Source: UBA2387 sp019454665
GTDB taxonomy: Bacteria; Armatimonadota; Fimbriimonadia; Fimbriimonadales; Fimbriimonadaceae
Reading direction: 5' to 3'
Assembly: GCA_045862995.1 (NCBI GenBank)
Contig: BTVX01000009.1
Coordinates: 1-64,000 of the forward strand
Length of the DNA: 64,000 nucleotides
Part shown: positions 47,529 through 56,415 of the stretch, one piece after another
How the letters are laid out: every line of letters begins with the position of its first letter
How positions within the stretch are numbered: the stretch's first letter is position 1
The notes under the pieces: generated by a model
What the model was told of the DNA's origin: nothing
The model's input: the letters and a program-made list of their open reading frames with translations, nothing else
Databases searched by the model: none
Program-made: the position numbers and the translations under genes

Positions 47529-50500
47529 ATGTCTGTCTTGCCCCTCCTTCTTGCCGCCAGCCTCTCGCTTGGCTCGGCCCAACCCTCCGGTCGTCCGACC
47601 GAGAACTGGGTCTTCCGCTCGGTGCTGGATCAGCGGCCCCGCATGGTGACCGCTCTGCTCCACCCCGACCTCTCGGTGGCTTACGACGCCACCTACGGTT
47701 CGCTGTACAAGGCGTGGAAGGGCGGGGTTGAACTCGCTGGCGCGGTCTACACGACGGAGCACGGCCCCCAGCCCACGGCAAAGGGCCCGGCCTACTGGGA
47801 GCCGCCGACCGACCGACCCGTTTGGACCGTCCGGCGAGGCTCTGCGCCATTGAACACGAAGGTGGTCTACCGGGGCTACCGCTGGGACCGCAACCAGACT
47901 CGGGGGTTCACGATGCTGGTCGACCTGGTGCGCAGCGACAACACCAAGGTCACCATCGAAGAGACTCCCGAAGCCGTCGGCGACGCCGACGGGCGGGTCG
48001 GATTGGAACGGTCGTTCAAGGTGACCGGGCTTGGCAACGATCGCCTTGTGCTGGAAGGCGGCGCGCCGCGCAAATCCGCTCGACGCATCCTCAGCGGCAA
48101 CCTCACCGTCACCGAGCGGAGTTTCGTGTTCGATGGCGATGGCGAAGCACGGTGGGTCGAGTTCTTCGAGCCGCCGACCGAGGTCAGTCTCGACCATGGC
48201 GACGAGCACGCGATGGCTCAAGCCGCGCGCCGCGAGCAGGGCCTCGGAATGCGGATCTACGCCGTCGGGAAGCAGATGACGGCCCTGCCCCTGTTGGTCC
48301 CCGGCCAGACGGCCAACGTCAACCGGCTCATCACCGGCGTCGACTTTCACAACGACAACTTCGGCTACTCAGGAAGTCCGTTCCTCGTTCACATCACGGG
48401 CTTCCTGAAGATCGAGCGGGCGGGGACGTACACGTTCCGGCTCACGTCCGACGACGGCTCGGTGCTCTGGATCACGGACACGAAGGTGGTGGATCACGAC
48501 GGCTTGCACTCGGCCACGCCCAAGGAGGGTTCGATCGACCTCGCGCCGGGCGAGCTTGAACTGCGCTTGGAGCACTTCGATTCGGGCGGCGACGCCGTGT
48601 TGAAACTCGAATGGCGGAAGCCGGGCGACACCGAGTTTTCCCTGATCCCTGCCAGCGCGTTCGCGACCACTGCGGGCGAAGTGCGCGTCACGGCGCCCGG
48701 CATGAAGAACGTGCTCGACCCGTTCGCGTTCAACGCCCCCGGCGACAAGCGGCCCCTTGAGGGCGTCCACCCGTCGTTCGACCTCGCCCCCGTGCGTCCG
48801 GAGGGCTTCGAGCCTCGCGTCGGCGGTTTGGACTTCCTTCCCGATGGCCGCATGGTCGTGTGCACGTGGGACCCCGTGGGCGGCGTGTACGTCCTCGACG
48901 GCTTCCAGAGGGGCGGCCCAGCGACCGTGAAGACCATCGCCACCGGCCTTGCCGAGCCTCTGGGGATCAAGGTGGTGGATGGCGCGATCTACGTGCTGCA
49001 GAAGCAAGAACTCACCCGCCTCGACGATACCAACGGCGAAGGGATCATTGACGCCTACACGGCGATCGCGAACGGATGGGGCGTGACGCCCAACTTCCAC
49101 GAGTTCGCGTTCGGGTTGCTCTACAAGGGCGGCTTCTTCTACGCGACGCTCGCCACGGCCATTGACCCGGGCGGGCGCAGCACGCGCCCCCAGAACCCCG
49201 ACCGAGGCAAGGTCGTCAAGATTTCGGCGAAGGACGGTTCCTATCAGATGGTCGCACGGGGTCTGCGCACGCCGAACGGCATCGGATTTGGCCCGAACGG
49301 CGGCATCTACATCACGGACAACCAGGGCGACTGGCTTCCCTCTTCGAAGGTCCTCCTGCTTCAGGAAGGCGCGTTTTACGGGAACCGCTCGGTCGAGCCG
49401 GAAGCCGTGGCGAAGCTCAAGGAGACTCCGCCCATCGTCTGGCTACCGCAAGGCGAAATCGGCAACTCGCCCAGCCAGCCGGCGCCCATCGAAGTCGGGC
49501 CATACAAGGGCCAGTTGCTGCACGGAGACGTGACCCATGGCGGACTGAAGCGAACGTTCGTCGAGCGTGTGGACGGCGTTTGGCAGGGCACGGTCTTCCG
49601 ATTCACCCAGGGGCTCGAGGCTGGCGTGAACCGCATCGCCTGGGGCCCGGACGGAGCGCTCTACGTGGGCGGGATCGGCTCGACAGGCAACTGGGGCCAG
49701 GAGGGCAAGAAGCGTTACGGCCTGGAACGCCTCGCCTTCAATGGCAAGCCCACGCACGAGATGCTGACCGTCCGAGCGATGACCAACGGTCTGGAGATCG
49801 AGTTCACCCAGCCCCTGCCGAAGGACGTCGGCTGGGATCCCACGGAGTACGAAGTCGAGCAGTGGCACTACGAGCCCACCGAGGAGTACGGTGGCCCCAA
49901 GGTGGACCAGTCGGCCCTGCGCGTCAAGTCGGCCTCGGTCGGCGGCGACCGGCGCAAGGTGTTCCTTGAACTTGAGGGCATGAAGCCCGGCCATGTCGTG
50001 TACGTTCGCCTTGCGGCGCCTTTCGCCAGCGAATCGGGACAGACGATCTGGAGCACCGAGGCGTGGATGACGGTGAACGCGATTCCCCGTTCGCGGCGGG
50101 GGCGTGTGCTCAAGCCGCCGTTCAATTTGGATGGCCAACCGAGTCCCGCCGAGGTGCGCGAGGGCTTCGTCTCGATGACCCCAGGCGACCGGCTGGAGCA
50201 ATGGGCCAGCCAGGATGGCGGGCCCTATCCCTCCGGTTGGTATGCCGAAAAGGGTGAGCTGAAGTTCCGACCGGAAGGCGCGCGCGGAGACATCCGCACC
50301 CGCGCCATGTACGGCGACTTCGACTTCCGCTTCGAGTGGCGCGTCGGCGATGCGGCGAACAGCGGCGTGATCTACCGAAGCTGGGACATGACCCGGCCCA
50401 CGTGGAACACTGGCCCCGAGTACCAAATCCTCGACGACCGCCGCTACTTCGAAGGCAAGCTGACCAAGAACTCGGCGGGCTCGAACTACGATCTCGAGGC

Positions 50501-50762
50501 GCCGGCGTTCCGAGCCACCAAGCCGGTCGGCAAGTGGAACCAAGGCCGCATCGTGGCGCGGGGCAACAAGGTCGAGCACTGGCTGAACGGCTACAAGATC
50601 GTGGAGTACGAGATCGGCTCGCCGAAGTGGCGCGAGCAGTTGGCGGCCAGCAAGTTCAAAGACATGCCGGGCTACGCCACGGCCAAGCAGGGCTACATCG
50701 TGCTGCAAGACCACGGCGACCCCGTCAGCTACCGCAACCTGAGGATAAAGCGTCTGGACTAG
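47529..50762 (+). CDS. Large secreted protein: PA14, sorbosone-dehydrogenase-like propeller and DUF1080 domain
   Basis: The product is about 1077 aa from ATG 47529 (an ATG at 47517 is four codons longer), with a signal peptide (LPLLLAASLSLGSAQ). An N-terminal domain precedes a PA14 module (about 285-375, RAGTYTFRLTSDDGSVLWI). A beta-propeller of the glucose/sorbosone dehydrogenase or PVC membrane-bound dehydrogenase type follows (about 420-760, GLDFLPDGRMVVCTWD, RGLRTPNGIGFGPNGG). The C-terminus is a 3-keto-disaccharide hydrolase/DUF1080 domain (about 900-1077, DFRFEWRVGDAANSGVIY). No haem CxxCH motif is present. It probably acts on carbohydrate outside the cell; the reaction is not certain. 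Confidence 0.82.
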   Translation: MSVLPLLLAASLSLGSAQPSGRPTENWVFRSVLDQRPRMVTALLHPDLSVAYDATYGSLYKAWKGGVELAGAVYTTEHGPQPTAKGPAYWEPPTDRPVWTVRRGSAPLNTKVVYRGYRWDRNQTRGFTMLVDLVRSDNTKVTIEETPEAVGDADGRVGLERSFKVTGLGNDRLVLEGGAPRKSARRILSGNLTVTERSFVFDGDGEARWVEFFEPPTEVSLDHGDEHAMAQAARREQGLGMRIYAVGKQMTALPLLVPGQTANVNRLITGVDFHNDNFGYSGSPFLVHITGFLKIERAGTYTFRLTSDDGSVLWITDTKVVDHDGLHSATPKEGSIDLAPGELELRLEHFDSGGDAVLKLEWRKPGDTEFSLIPASAFATTAGEVRVTAPGMKNVLDPFAFNAPGDKRPLEGVHPSFDLAPVRPEGFEPRVGGLDFLPDGRMVVCTWDPVGGVYVLDGFQRGGPATVKTIATGLAEPLGIKVVDGAIYVLQKQELTRLDDTNGEGIIDAYTAIANGWGVTPNFHEFAFGLLYKGGFFYATLATAIDPGGRSTRPQNPDRGKVVKISAKDGSYQMVARGLRTPNGIGFGPNGGIYITDNQGDWLPSSKVLLLQEGAFYGNRSVEPEAVAKLKETPPIVWLPQGEIGNSPSQPAPIEVGPYKGQLLHGDVTHGGLKRTFVERVDGVWQGTVFRFTQGLEAGVNRIAWGPDGALYVGGIGSTGNWGQEGKKRYGLERLAFNGKPTHEMLTVRAMTNGLEIEFTQPLPKDVGWDPTEYEVEQWHYEPTEEYGGPKVDQSALRVKSASVGGDRRKVFLELEGMKPGHVVYVRLAAPFASESGQTIWSTEAWMTVNAIPRSRRGRVLKPPFNLDGQPSPAEVREGFVSMTPGDRLEQWASQDGGPYPSGWYAEKGELKFRPEGARGDIRTRAMYGDFDFRFEWRVGDAANSGVIYRSWDMTRPTWNTGPEYQILDDRRYFEGKLTKNSAGSNYDLEAPAFRATKPVGKWNQGRIVARGNKVEHWLNGYKIVEYEIGSPKWREQLAASKFKDMPGYATAKQGYIVLQDHGDPVSYRNLRIKRLD

Positions 50763-50770
50763 CGAAGGAC

Positions 50771-51094
50771 ATGCTCGCCCGCAAGTTCATGGCAGCCTTG
50801 GCCCTCGGGCTTCTGGGTGTGCTGATCGGGCGGGCGTTCGACCTTTCGCTGGCCCCCGCGATCTTCAGCCTGGTGCTGCTGTACGGGATGGTGTTGCTCG
50901 GTCAGGCCGTCCCGCAATGGGTGAAGCGCCACTCCGACCCGTACAGCTTGGAGGCCCTTCGCGAGGTGCACCAGCAGAAAGAGTTCGAGGCGATGGACCT
51001 GGTCGCGCCTGAAGATGCCGAAGGCATCCTGTGTCCGAACTGCTTGGAGTTGTATTCGTCGAAGCTTCCTTGCTGCCCCAACTGCGGACGATAG
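50771..51094 (+). CDS. Small membrane protein with C-terminal zinc ribbon
   Basis: The 107-aa protein starts at ATG 50771, 8 bp after the previous stop. Two hydrophobic segments (FMAALALGLLGVLIG, FSLVLLYGMVLLG) form a hairpin, followed by a charged linker. The C-terminal zinc ribbon uses CPNC near 90 and CCPNCGR at the end. The function is unknown. The frame is open far upstream, but that part is shadow of the large secreted protein. Confidence 0.7.
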   Translation: MLARKFMAALALGLLGVLIGRAFDLSLAPAIFSLVLLYGMVLLGQAVPQWVKRHSDPYSLEALREVHQQKEFEAMDLVAPEDAEGILCPNCLELYSSKLPCCPNCGR

Positions 51095-51097
51095 GTC

Positions 51098-51463
51098 TCA
51101 GCCCGGCAGTTTGTTCATGACGCCCCACACCTTGTGCAGGGCCCTCTCATACGGGGTGCTGCCCTCGAGCCTGCGGACTTCGCCCTTGAAGTTGTCGTAG
51201 TCCAACTCCTCTGCCAGTCCGGCCAGCACGCTCGTCCATTCCGGCTTGGCGACGACGATTCGGTAGGGATAGTCTCGATTGGGAGACGAGAGGATGTCGC
51301 ACGCGCCGAGTTGCTCCGGGAAGCGGCGCTTGAGGGCCTCGAGGTGGGACTGGACGCGCGCCCGGACCACGACTCGGTCGGGATCCATGGGCTGATGGGT
51401 GGTGCCGTCGCCTTGCCACGCGCAAACCGCGCTGAAGAAGCCGTGTTTGGTGAAGAGCCACAT
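51098..51463 (-). CDS. Conserved small protein of unknown function (MWLFTKHGF family)
   Basis: The 121-aa soluble protein starts MWLFTKHGFFSAVCA. It also has VRARVQSHLEALKRRFP, YPYRIVVAKPEW and LDYDNFKGEV, a pattern seen in many unrelated bacteria for small conserved hypothetical proteins. No catalytic motif is apparent. It ends convergently 3 bp from the zinc-ribbon gene and starts 15 bp past the 3' end of tRNA-Ala on the same strand, so it may be read together with the tRNA. Confidence 0.8.
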   Translation of the reverse strand: MWLFTKHGFFSAVCAWQGDGTTHQPMDPDRVVVRARVQSHLEALKRRFPEQLGACDILSSPNRDYPYRIVVAKPEWTSVLAGLAEELDYDNFKGEVRRLEGSTPYERALHKVWGVMNKLPG

Positions 51464-51477
51464 CTTGAATCGGTGGC

Positions 51478-51553
51478 TGGTGGAGGCTACGGGACTCGAA
51501 CCCGTGACCCCCTGCTTGCAAAGCAGGTGCTCTCCCAACTGAGCTAAGCCCCC
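51478..51553 (-). tRNA. tRNA-Ala (anticodon TGC), CCA encoded
   Basis: The acceptor GGGGGCT pairs with AGCCTCC (one G-T pair), with discriminator A and an encoded CCA at 51480-51478. The D arm is GCTCAGTTGGGAGAGC, the anticodon loop TTTGCAA within CTGC/GCAG, and the T arm carries GGTTCGAGTCC. Confidence 0.97.
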
Positions 51554-51600
51554 ACCGGGCCTCCCAGAGTATATCCCAGGGAGCGTTGGCGGCCTGGCCG

Positions 51601-52572
51601 TCAGCCCAAGGCAAAGGGAGGACGATGGACGCCGGATTCGGTGACGATGGCCGCGATCAGCTCGCCAGGAGTCACGTCGAAGGCCGGATTCCACGTGGGG
51701 CAGCCTTCCGGCGCGATCGGCACCCCTTCGATCTCGGTGATCTCCGTGCCGCTTCGATGCTCGATGGGAATGCCGTCGCCGTTCGGCAAGCTCCCGTCCA
51801 TGGTGGACGAGGGAGCGGCGACGACGAACGGAATGCCGTGGGCGTGGGCCAGCACCGCCAGGCTGTACGTGCCGATTTTGTTGGCCGTGTCGCCGTTGGC
51901 CGCGATGCGGTCCGCTCCGGCCACCACGAACTGCACCTTTCCTTCCCGCATCAGGGTGGCCGCGCTGCCATCGGGGATCGAGTGGAACGGGATGCCGTCC
52001 TGCATTAGTTCCCAAGCCGTGAGCCGCAGGCCCTGAAGCCGGGGCCGCGTCTCGCAGGAATACACCCGGATCGAGGGGTCGCGTGCGTAAGCCGTGCGGA
52101 TGATCCCGAGCGCCGTCCCGTGTTCGGCGGTCGCCAAGCCGCCCGTGTTGCAGATGGTGAGGATGCCCGCGCCGGGCGGAACCAGCTCGGCCCCGTGCCG
52201 CCCGATGGCGTAGTTCATGGCTCGGTCTTCTTCTTCAATGGTCTGCGCTTCTTCCAGGGCGCGCTCGAACGTCCACGGTTCGACGCGCTGCATCCGGTCC
52301 AACGCCCAGAACAGGTTCACGGCAGTCGGGCGCGAGTGGCGCAGACCTCGATCCGCTTCGTCCCGCTCGCCTGCGCCTTGGCGTGCGGCCAGGGCCAAGC
52401 CGTAGGCCGCCGCGATGCCGATCGCGGGTGCGCCGCGCACGGCCATGTCGGAAATCGCGTCCCGCACTTCGGTCCAACGCTCAAGGCGCAACCACTCGAC
52501 GTGACGCGGCAGCCGCCGCTGATCCAACATAAGCAACGCGTCGCCATCCCAGCGCATCGGTCGCACAGGCAT
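51601..52572 (-). CDS. mtnA: S-methyl-5-thioribose-1-phosphate isomerase
   Basis: The 323-aa protein is of usual length for the methionine-salvage enzyme that isomerises methylthioribose-1-phosphate to methylthioribulose-1-phosphate. The family signatures are RGAPAIGIAAAYG near 45, the catalytic cysteine in ICNTGGLAT near 140, CETRPRLQG near 175, and the catalytic aspartate in VAGADRIAANGDTANKIGT near 219-237. No other mtn gene is nearby. The start is 20 bp from the divergent double-GNAT gene, so the promoters overlap. Confidence 0.95.
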   Translation of the reverse strand: MPVRPMRWDGDALLMLDQRRLPRHVEWLRLERWTEVRDAISDMAVRGAPAIGIAAAYGLALAARQGAGERDEADRGLRHSRPTAVNLFWALDRMQRVEPWTFERALEEAQTIEEEDRAMNYAIGRHGAELVPPGAGILTICNTGGLATAEHGTALGIIRTAYARDPSIRVYSCETRPRLQGLRLTAWELMQDGIPFHSIPDGSAATLMREGKVQFVVAGADRIAANGDTANKIGTYSLAVLAHAHGIPFVVAAPSSTMDGSLPNGDGIPIEHRSGTEITEIEGVPIAPEGCPTWNPAFDVTPGELIAAIVTESGVHRPPFALG

Positions 52573-52592
52573 GGCAGGAAGGTACCCGAGGC

Positions 52593-53558
52593 ATGGCGAA
52601 CCTTCGACCTGTGAACGTCTCGATCCGAGCCTCGGACGTGCCGACCTTCGAGCGGGTCCTTGGGCTCGTGCCGGATTGGATGGATGTCTCGCCTTTCGAC
52701 CGAGACGGGCTGTTTCGCCGGTTGGTCTCCGATCCCAACCTCGACTTGGAGGGTGCGCTGGTCGCTTGGCTCGGGGACGAGCCGGTGGGTTTCGTTCTGG
52801 CCGTGGGTCGGCGCGTGCCCTTGGAGAACGCGCCGGACGACTCGCACCGGGGCTATCTCACGCTTTTGGCCGTCCACCCATCCCATCGGCGAGAGGGCGT
52901 CGGTTGCGCGTTGGTACGCGCCGCCGAGGCGTTCCACGTGGCTCAGGGGCGCAAGGAGGTCTGGGTTTCTCCCTACGCTCCCGCCTATCTTTGGCCCGGG
53001 CCGGAACTCACCCGTCATGCCGATGGCGTCGCATGCCTAACCGCCGAGGGATACCAGGAGGTCTACCGCCCGATCTCGATGGAGATAGACCTCCGCCGTG
53101 CAGAGGAACCCGGTTTTGTGCGGGAGGCACGCCAACGGCTCGCCGGCGAGGGCGTATGCTTCGCGCCAATGAGCGCGGGGTGCTACCTGCGGACGCTGGA
53201 GTTCGCCCAATTAACGTTCAAGGGCGATTGGGTGCGGGTCGTGCGCGAGACGGGGTCCGCCATCCTCTCGGGTGAGGCGTCGCCATCTCGGCTGATCGTC
53301 GCCACCGCCGATGATGGGCGGGTGCTCGGCTTCTCGCACTACGAGGGCCCCCGGTTCGGGCCGATCGGCGTCTGCCCCGTACAGCGGGGCCGCAAGATCG
53401 GACAGGTGCTGATGTGGGAAACGCTGCACGCCCAGCGAAGCGCCGGTCATGCCACAGCGTGGTTTCTGTGGTCGGACGACGCGACCGCCAACCGGCTCTA
53501 CGACGGCGCTGGGTTCCGCACCGTTCGCCGGTTCGTCCTGTTGAAAAAGACGCTATGA
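52593..53558 (+). CDS. Double-GNAT N-acetyltransferase
   Basis: The 321-aa protein has two GCN5-related domains. The first has the acetyl-CoA loop in VHPSHRREGVGCALV near 90. The second has FGPIGVCPVQRGRKIGQVL near 253. Only one domain in such proteins is usually active. The substrate is unknown. Its stop overlaps the PIG-L gene by 4 bp (ATGA), so acetyltransferase and deacetylase are coupled; a shared role in small amino-sugar or thiol metabolism is possible. Confidence 0.85.
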   Translation: MANLRPVNVSIRASDVPTFERVLGLVPDWMDVSPFDRDGLFRRLVSDPNLDLEGALVAWLGDEPVGFVLAVGRRVPLENAPDDSHRGYLTLLAVHPSHRREGVGCALVRAAEAFHVAQGRKEVWVSPYAPAYLWPGPELTRHADGVACLTAEGYQEVYRPISMEIDLRRAEEPGFVREARQRLAGEGVCFAPMSAGCYLRTLEFAQLTFKGDWVRVVRETGSAILSGEASPSRLIVATADDGRVLGFSHYEGPRFGPIGVCPVQRGRKIGQVLMWETLHAQRSAGHATAWFLWSDDATANRLYDGAGFRTVRRFVLLKKTL

Positions 53559-54259
53559 ACGAAGTGGACATTCTCGCCATCGGCGCCCACATGGGCGACG
53601 AAGTCGCTTGGGGCATGACGCTCGCCGCCCACGCTCGCCAAGGTTGCCGCATCGGGATGTTGCACCTGACGCCCGGCGAGAAGGGCCACAAGACGCTGAC
53701 GCCCGAATCCTACGCGGCCCAGAAACGCGTGGAAGCGGCAGCGTGCGCGGACGTGCTGGGCGCGAAGATGTGGGCGCTGGACTTCCGCGATGGCGAACTG
53801 CCCGTCTCCGACGATGTGAAATGGGGGATCGCCGACGTGATCCGCGAGGCCAAGCCTCGGTTGATCATCACGCACTGGCGAGGCAGCATGCACAAGGACC
53901 ACACCGCGACGCACGAGAACCTGCCCGACGCCCGGTTCTATGCGGGTTTGCCGGCCTTCCAACGTCCCCTGCCCCACCACTGGGTCGGCCCGATCTACTA
54001 CGGAGAGAACTGGGAAGACCTGCGGGAGTATCAGCCCGAAGTGTACGTCGAAGTGCTGCCCGAGGACATCGAGGCCTGGGAACGGGCGATGCGCTGCTAT
54101 GCCCTGTTCCGAGGCGAAGTGGCGACGTTCCCATATCTCGATTACTACAAGGCGTTGGCGCGCACGCGGGGTTGCGAGGTCGGCTGGGGTCTGGCCGAGA
54201 CGTATGCTGTGCCGCCGGAATCGCGACGGAAACGATTGCAGAGCCTGATGCCCGGCTGA
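53555..54259 (+). CDS. PIG-L-family deacetylase (LmbE-like)
   Basis: The 234-aa zinc-dependent N-deacetylase starts at ATG 53555, overlapping the GNAT gene. The metal-binding motif near residue 10 reads AHMGDE instead of the common AHPDDE. The distal ligand is in HKDHTATHEN near 110. HLTPGEKGHKTLTPE fits the family. BshB- or MshB-like activity is possible, but no bacillithiol or mycothiol genes are adjacent. Upstream in-frame sequence lies inside the GNAT gene and is shadow. Confidence 0.88.
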   Translation: MNEVDILAIGAHMGDEVAWGMTLAAHARQGCRIGMLHLTPGEKGHKTLTPESYAAQKRVEAAACADVLGAKMWALDFRDGELPVSDDVKWGIADVIREAKPRLIITHWRGSMHKDHTATHENLPDARFYAGLPAFQRPLPHHWVGPIYYGENWEDLREYQPEVYVEVLPEDIEAWERAMRCYALFRGEVATFPYLDYYKALARTRGCEVGWGLAETYAVPPESRRKRLQSLMPG

Positions 54260-54329
54260 GGTTGGGTCAGGGGTCTGTCGCGGGTCCGAGTCCCGAGCGC
54301 ACCGCTGCCTTCGGGTAAACCCGGAAGCG

Positions 54330-55334
54330 ATGGAATACCGTTCGCTGGGCCGCACCGGCATGCAGGTCTCGGTCGCTTGTTTGGGCACGATGACGTTTGG
54401 GTGGGAGCCCGACGACTGGGGTTCCAGCGAGGACAAGGCGCGCGAAGTGTTCGACGCCGCTCTCGACCTCGGCATCAACTTCTTCGACACCGCCGACGTC
54501 TACGCCCGGGGCGTTTCCGAGGAGATTCTGGGGCGGCTGATGAAGGGCCGCCGCGATCGGCTGGTCATCGCCACCAAGTGCCACGGCAAGATGGACGACA
54601 CCGACCCCAACGCCTGGGGCAATACGCGCCGCCACGTCATCGAGGCGTGCGACGCCTCGCTGCGCCGACTGGGTACCGATTGGATTGATCTGTACCAGAT
54701 CCACCGCCCACAGCCTGCCGTGCCCATTGACGAGACCCTGCGCGCTTTGGAGGACTTGGTCCGGAGCGGCAAGGTGCGGTATCTCGGCTGCTCCACGTTC
54801 GCGGCTTGGCAGGTGTGCGAGGCGCACTATGTGGCCAAGGCGCTTGGCGCGAGCGGGTTCGTGTGCGAGCAGCCCCCGTACAACCTGCTGGATCGCCGAA
54901 TCGAGCGAGAACTGCTTCCCTTCTGCCGGACCTACGACTACGGCATCATCCCGTGGTCGCCGCTGGCCGGCGGGCAACTCTCGGGCAAATACCTCGATGG
55001 CAAGCCCGCGGAAGGTCGCTACGCCAAATCGGACCCGATGAACCGCGTAAACGAGCAGACCGCCGAGACCGTGGCGCGTCTACGAAGCGTCGCCGACGAG
55101 GCAGGGATGAGCCTGGCCACGATGAGCCTTGCTTGGGTGGCTTCGCAGCCGGGGGTCACGTCGCCGATCATTGGGGCGCGCAGCGCAGCTCAACTCCAGG
55201 AAAGCGCAGCAGCTTGCCAGGTGCGTTTGGACGCCCCGCTTCTGGCCAAGATTGACGAGATCGTGCCGCCGGGAAGCCATATCGCGAACTACTACAACGC
55301 CAACTTCGGTCCAAACAGTCGGCCGAACGTCTGA
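54330..55334 (+). CDS. Aldo/keto reductase
   Basis: This 334-aa (beta/alpha)8 NADPH-dependent oxidoreductase is of the AKR/Tas-YajO type. The catalytic tetrad is visible: Asp in FFDTADVYARG near 50 with Tyr following, Lys in VIATKCHGK near 85, and His in LYQIHRPQP near 130. The cofactor loop is GVTSPIIGARSAAQLQES near 275. The substrate is unknown. Confidence 0.9.
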   Translation: MEYRSLGRTGMQVSVACLGTMTFGWEPDDWGSSEDKAREVFDAALDLGINFFDTADVYARGVSEEILGRLMKGRRDRLVIATKCHGKMDDTDPNAWGNTRRHVIEACDASLRRLGTDWIDLYQIHRPQPAVPIDETLRALEDLVRSGKVRYLGCSTFAAWQVCEAHYVAKALGASGFVCEQPPYNLLDRRIERELLPFCRTYDYGIIPWSPLAGGQLSGKYLDGKPAEGRYAKSDPMNRVNEQTAETVARLRSVADEAGMSLATMSLAWVASQPGVTSPIIGARSAAQLQESAAACQVRLDAPLLAKIDEIVPPGSHIANYYNANFGPNSRPNV

Positions 55335-55342
55335 GGTGGTCC

Positions 55343-55348
55343 TATAAT
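55343..55348 (+). promoter_or_regulatory. Putative -10 box (CTATAATGG)
   Basis: A perfect TATAAT lies 23 bp before ATG 55372, with AGGAG as ribosome site in between. No recognisable -35 hexamer is seen. It shares CTATAATGG with 46929-46937. Confidence 0.5.
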
Positions 55349-55371
55349 GGGATGAACACAGGAGTTCACCC

Positions 55372-55869
55372 ATGACCAAACGCGTTCTCTTCGGCCTTGC
55401 GGCCCTTGGCTCTCTGCTTGCGGTAGGCTTCTCGTCCATGACCAGCGACGCCCAAGCCAACCAGGACACCAGCGCGGCCGTGCGCGCGGCGAGCGACCGG
55501 TTCTACAGCGCATTGAACGCGATGTTCAAGGGCGAGCTGGCCCCGATGGAGGCCGTATGGTCGCATCGGGACGACGTGACCTACATGGGCCCGACCGGGG
55601 GCTACCAGCAGGGCTGGGCCGCCGTCCGCGAGGATTGGCGGGGTCAGGCGGCGCTCAAACTTGGCGGCAAGGTGACCCCCACGAACGTGCGCATCATCGC
55701 GGGCCGCGATGTGGCCGTGGTCACCAACTACGAGGAAGGCGAAAACACCAACGCCGACGGCAAGGTCGAGAAGCTCCGCCTGCGCGCCACGAGCATGTAC
55801 CGATTGGAGAACGGTCAATGGAAAATGGTGGGGCACCACACCGATCCGCTCCCCTACTTGGCGAAGTAG
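55372..55869 (+). CDS. Secreted SnoaL/DUF4440-like protein
   Basis: The 165-aa protein has a signal peptide (VLFGLAALGSLLAVGFSS). The mature NTF2-like fold has AASDRFYSALNAMFKGEL, APMEAVWSHRDDVTYMGP and GQWKMVGHHTDPLPYL. The conserved WSH..VTYMGP pattern is shared by a family of SnoaL-like proteins of unknown function. The following membrane-protein gene may overlap its 3' end by 52 bp. Confidence 0.82.
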   Translation: MTKRVLFGLAALGSLLAVGFSSMTSDAQANQDTSAAVRAASDRFYSALNAMFKGELAPMEAVWSHRDDVTYMGPTGGYQQGWAAVREDWRGQAALKLGGKVTPTNVRIIAGRDVAVVTNYEEGENTNADGKVEKLRLRATSMYRLENGQWKMVGHHTDPLPYLAK

Positions 55870-56402
55870 CCGGGACGTTTTGGGGCGGCAATTGGAAGTA
55901 CACGGCCGAGGGCTGGGTGCTTTACCCATGGGGTTTTGGCCGTGGATGCGTCATTCCGGACGATCGCCTCGACAAATTGGAGCGTCGTATCGTCGGGATG
56001 AATGCGGGTTGTTTGGCGGCTTACTTCGTGGCTCAGATGCTGGATAGTCTACTCGAACAGCATGGTCGCCTGCTCATTCCCGTGGTCCTCGTCATGCTGT
56101 TGCACCGGCTCGTGTGGTCGGTCCGCCTCGTTCGCACGACCAAGCGCTCGGCGACGCGAATGAGCTATCGCGAGGCAGCAACTCTCCAAGCACGACGGTG
56201 TGGTCAGCATGTGATCGTGCTGAGCATCGTGCTGTTCATGGTTCTGTTCTTGGCCGGATTCATCTTCTTGGGCTTCTTCTTGCACAACCCGGCTTACCTG
56301 CTTGCCATGCTCGGCGTTTTCCTGCTTGGGCTCCATTCAGTATGGTCGCTTGCGCTGTGGGACGAGGATCGGGTCCGGCGCCTGCAACACCGACACCGGT
56401 AG
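55818..56402 (+). CDS. Small membrane protein of unknown function
   Basis: The product is about 194 aa if the ATG at 55818 (inside the previous gene) is used. A start at the ATG for MNAGCLAAYF (about 55999) would give 134 aa. The residues before that Met (KYTAEGWVLYPWGFGRGC, then PDDRLDKLERRI) look like genuine protein, which favours the longer form. Three or four hydrophobic segments follow: LLIPVVLVMLLHRLVW, VLSIVLFMVLFLAGFIFLG and YLLAMLGVFLLGLHSVW. No family was recognised. Confidence 0.6.
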   Translation: MENGGAPHRSAPLLGEVAGTFWGGNWKYTAEGWVLYPWGFGRGCVIPDDRLDKLERRIVGMNAGCLAAYFVAQMLDSLLEQHGRLLIPVVLVMLLHRLVWSVRLVRTTKRSATRMSYREAATLQARRCGQHVIVLSIVLFMVLFLAGFIFLGFFLHNPAYLLAMLGVFLLGLHSVWSLALWDEDRVRRLQHRHR

Positions 56403-56415
56403 GTTCGGCACCGAA

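Noticed and set aside
51098..52015. Long frame joining the MWLFTKHGF protein with tRNA-Ala and part of mtnA
   Set aside because: It would read through a tRNA gene. The conserved start MWLFTKHG at 51463 defines the real gene.
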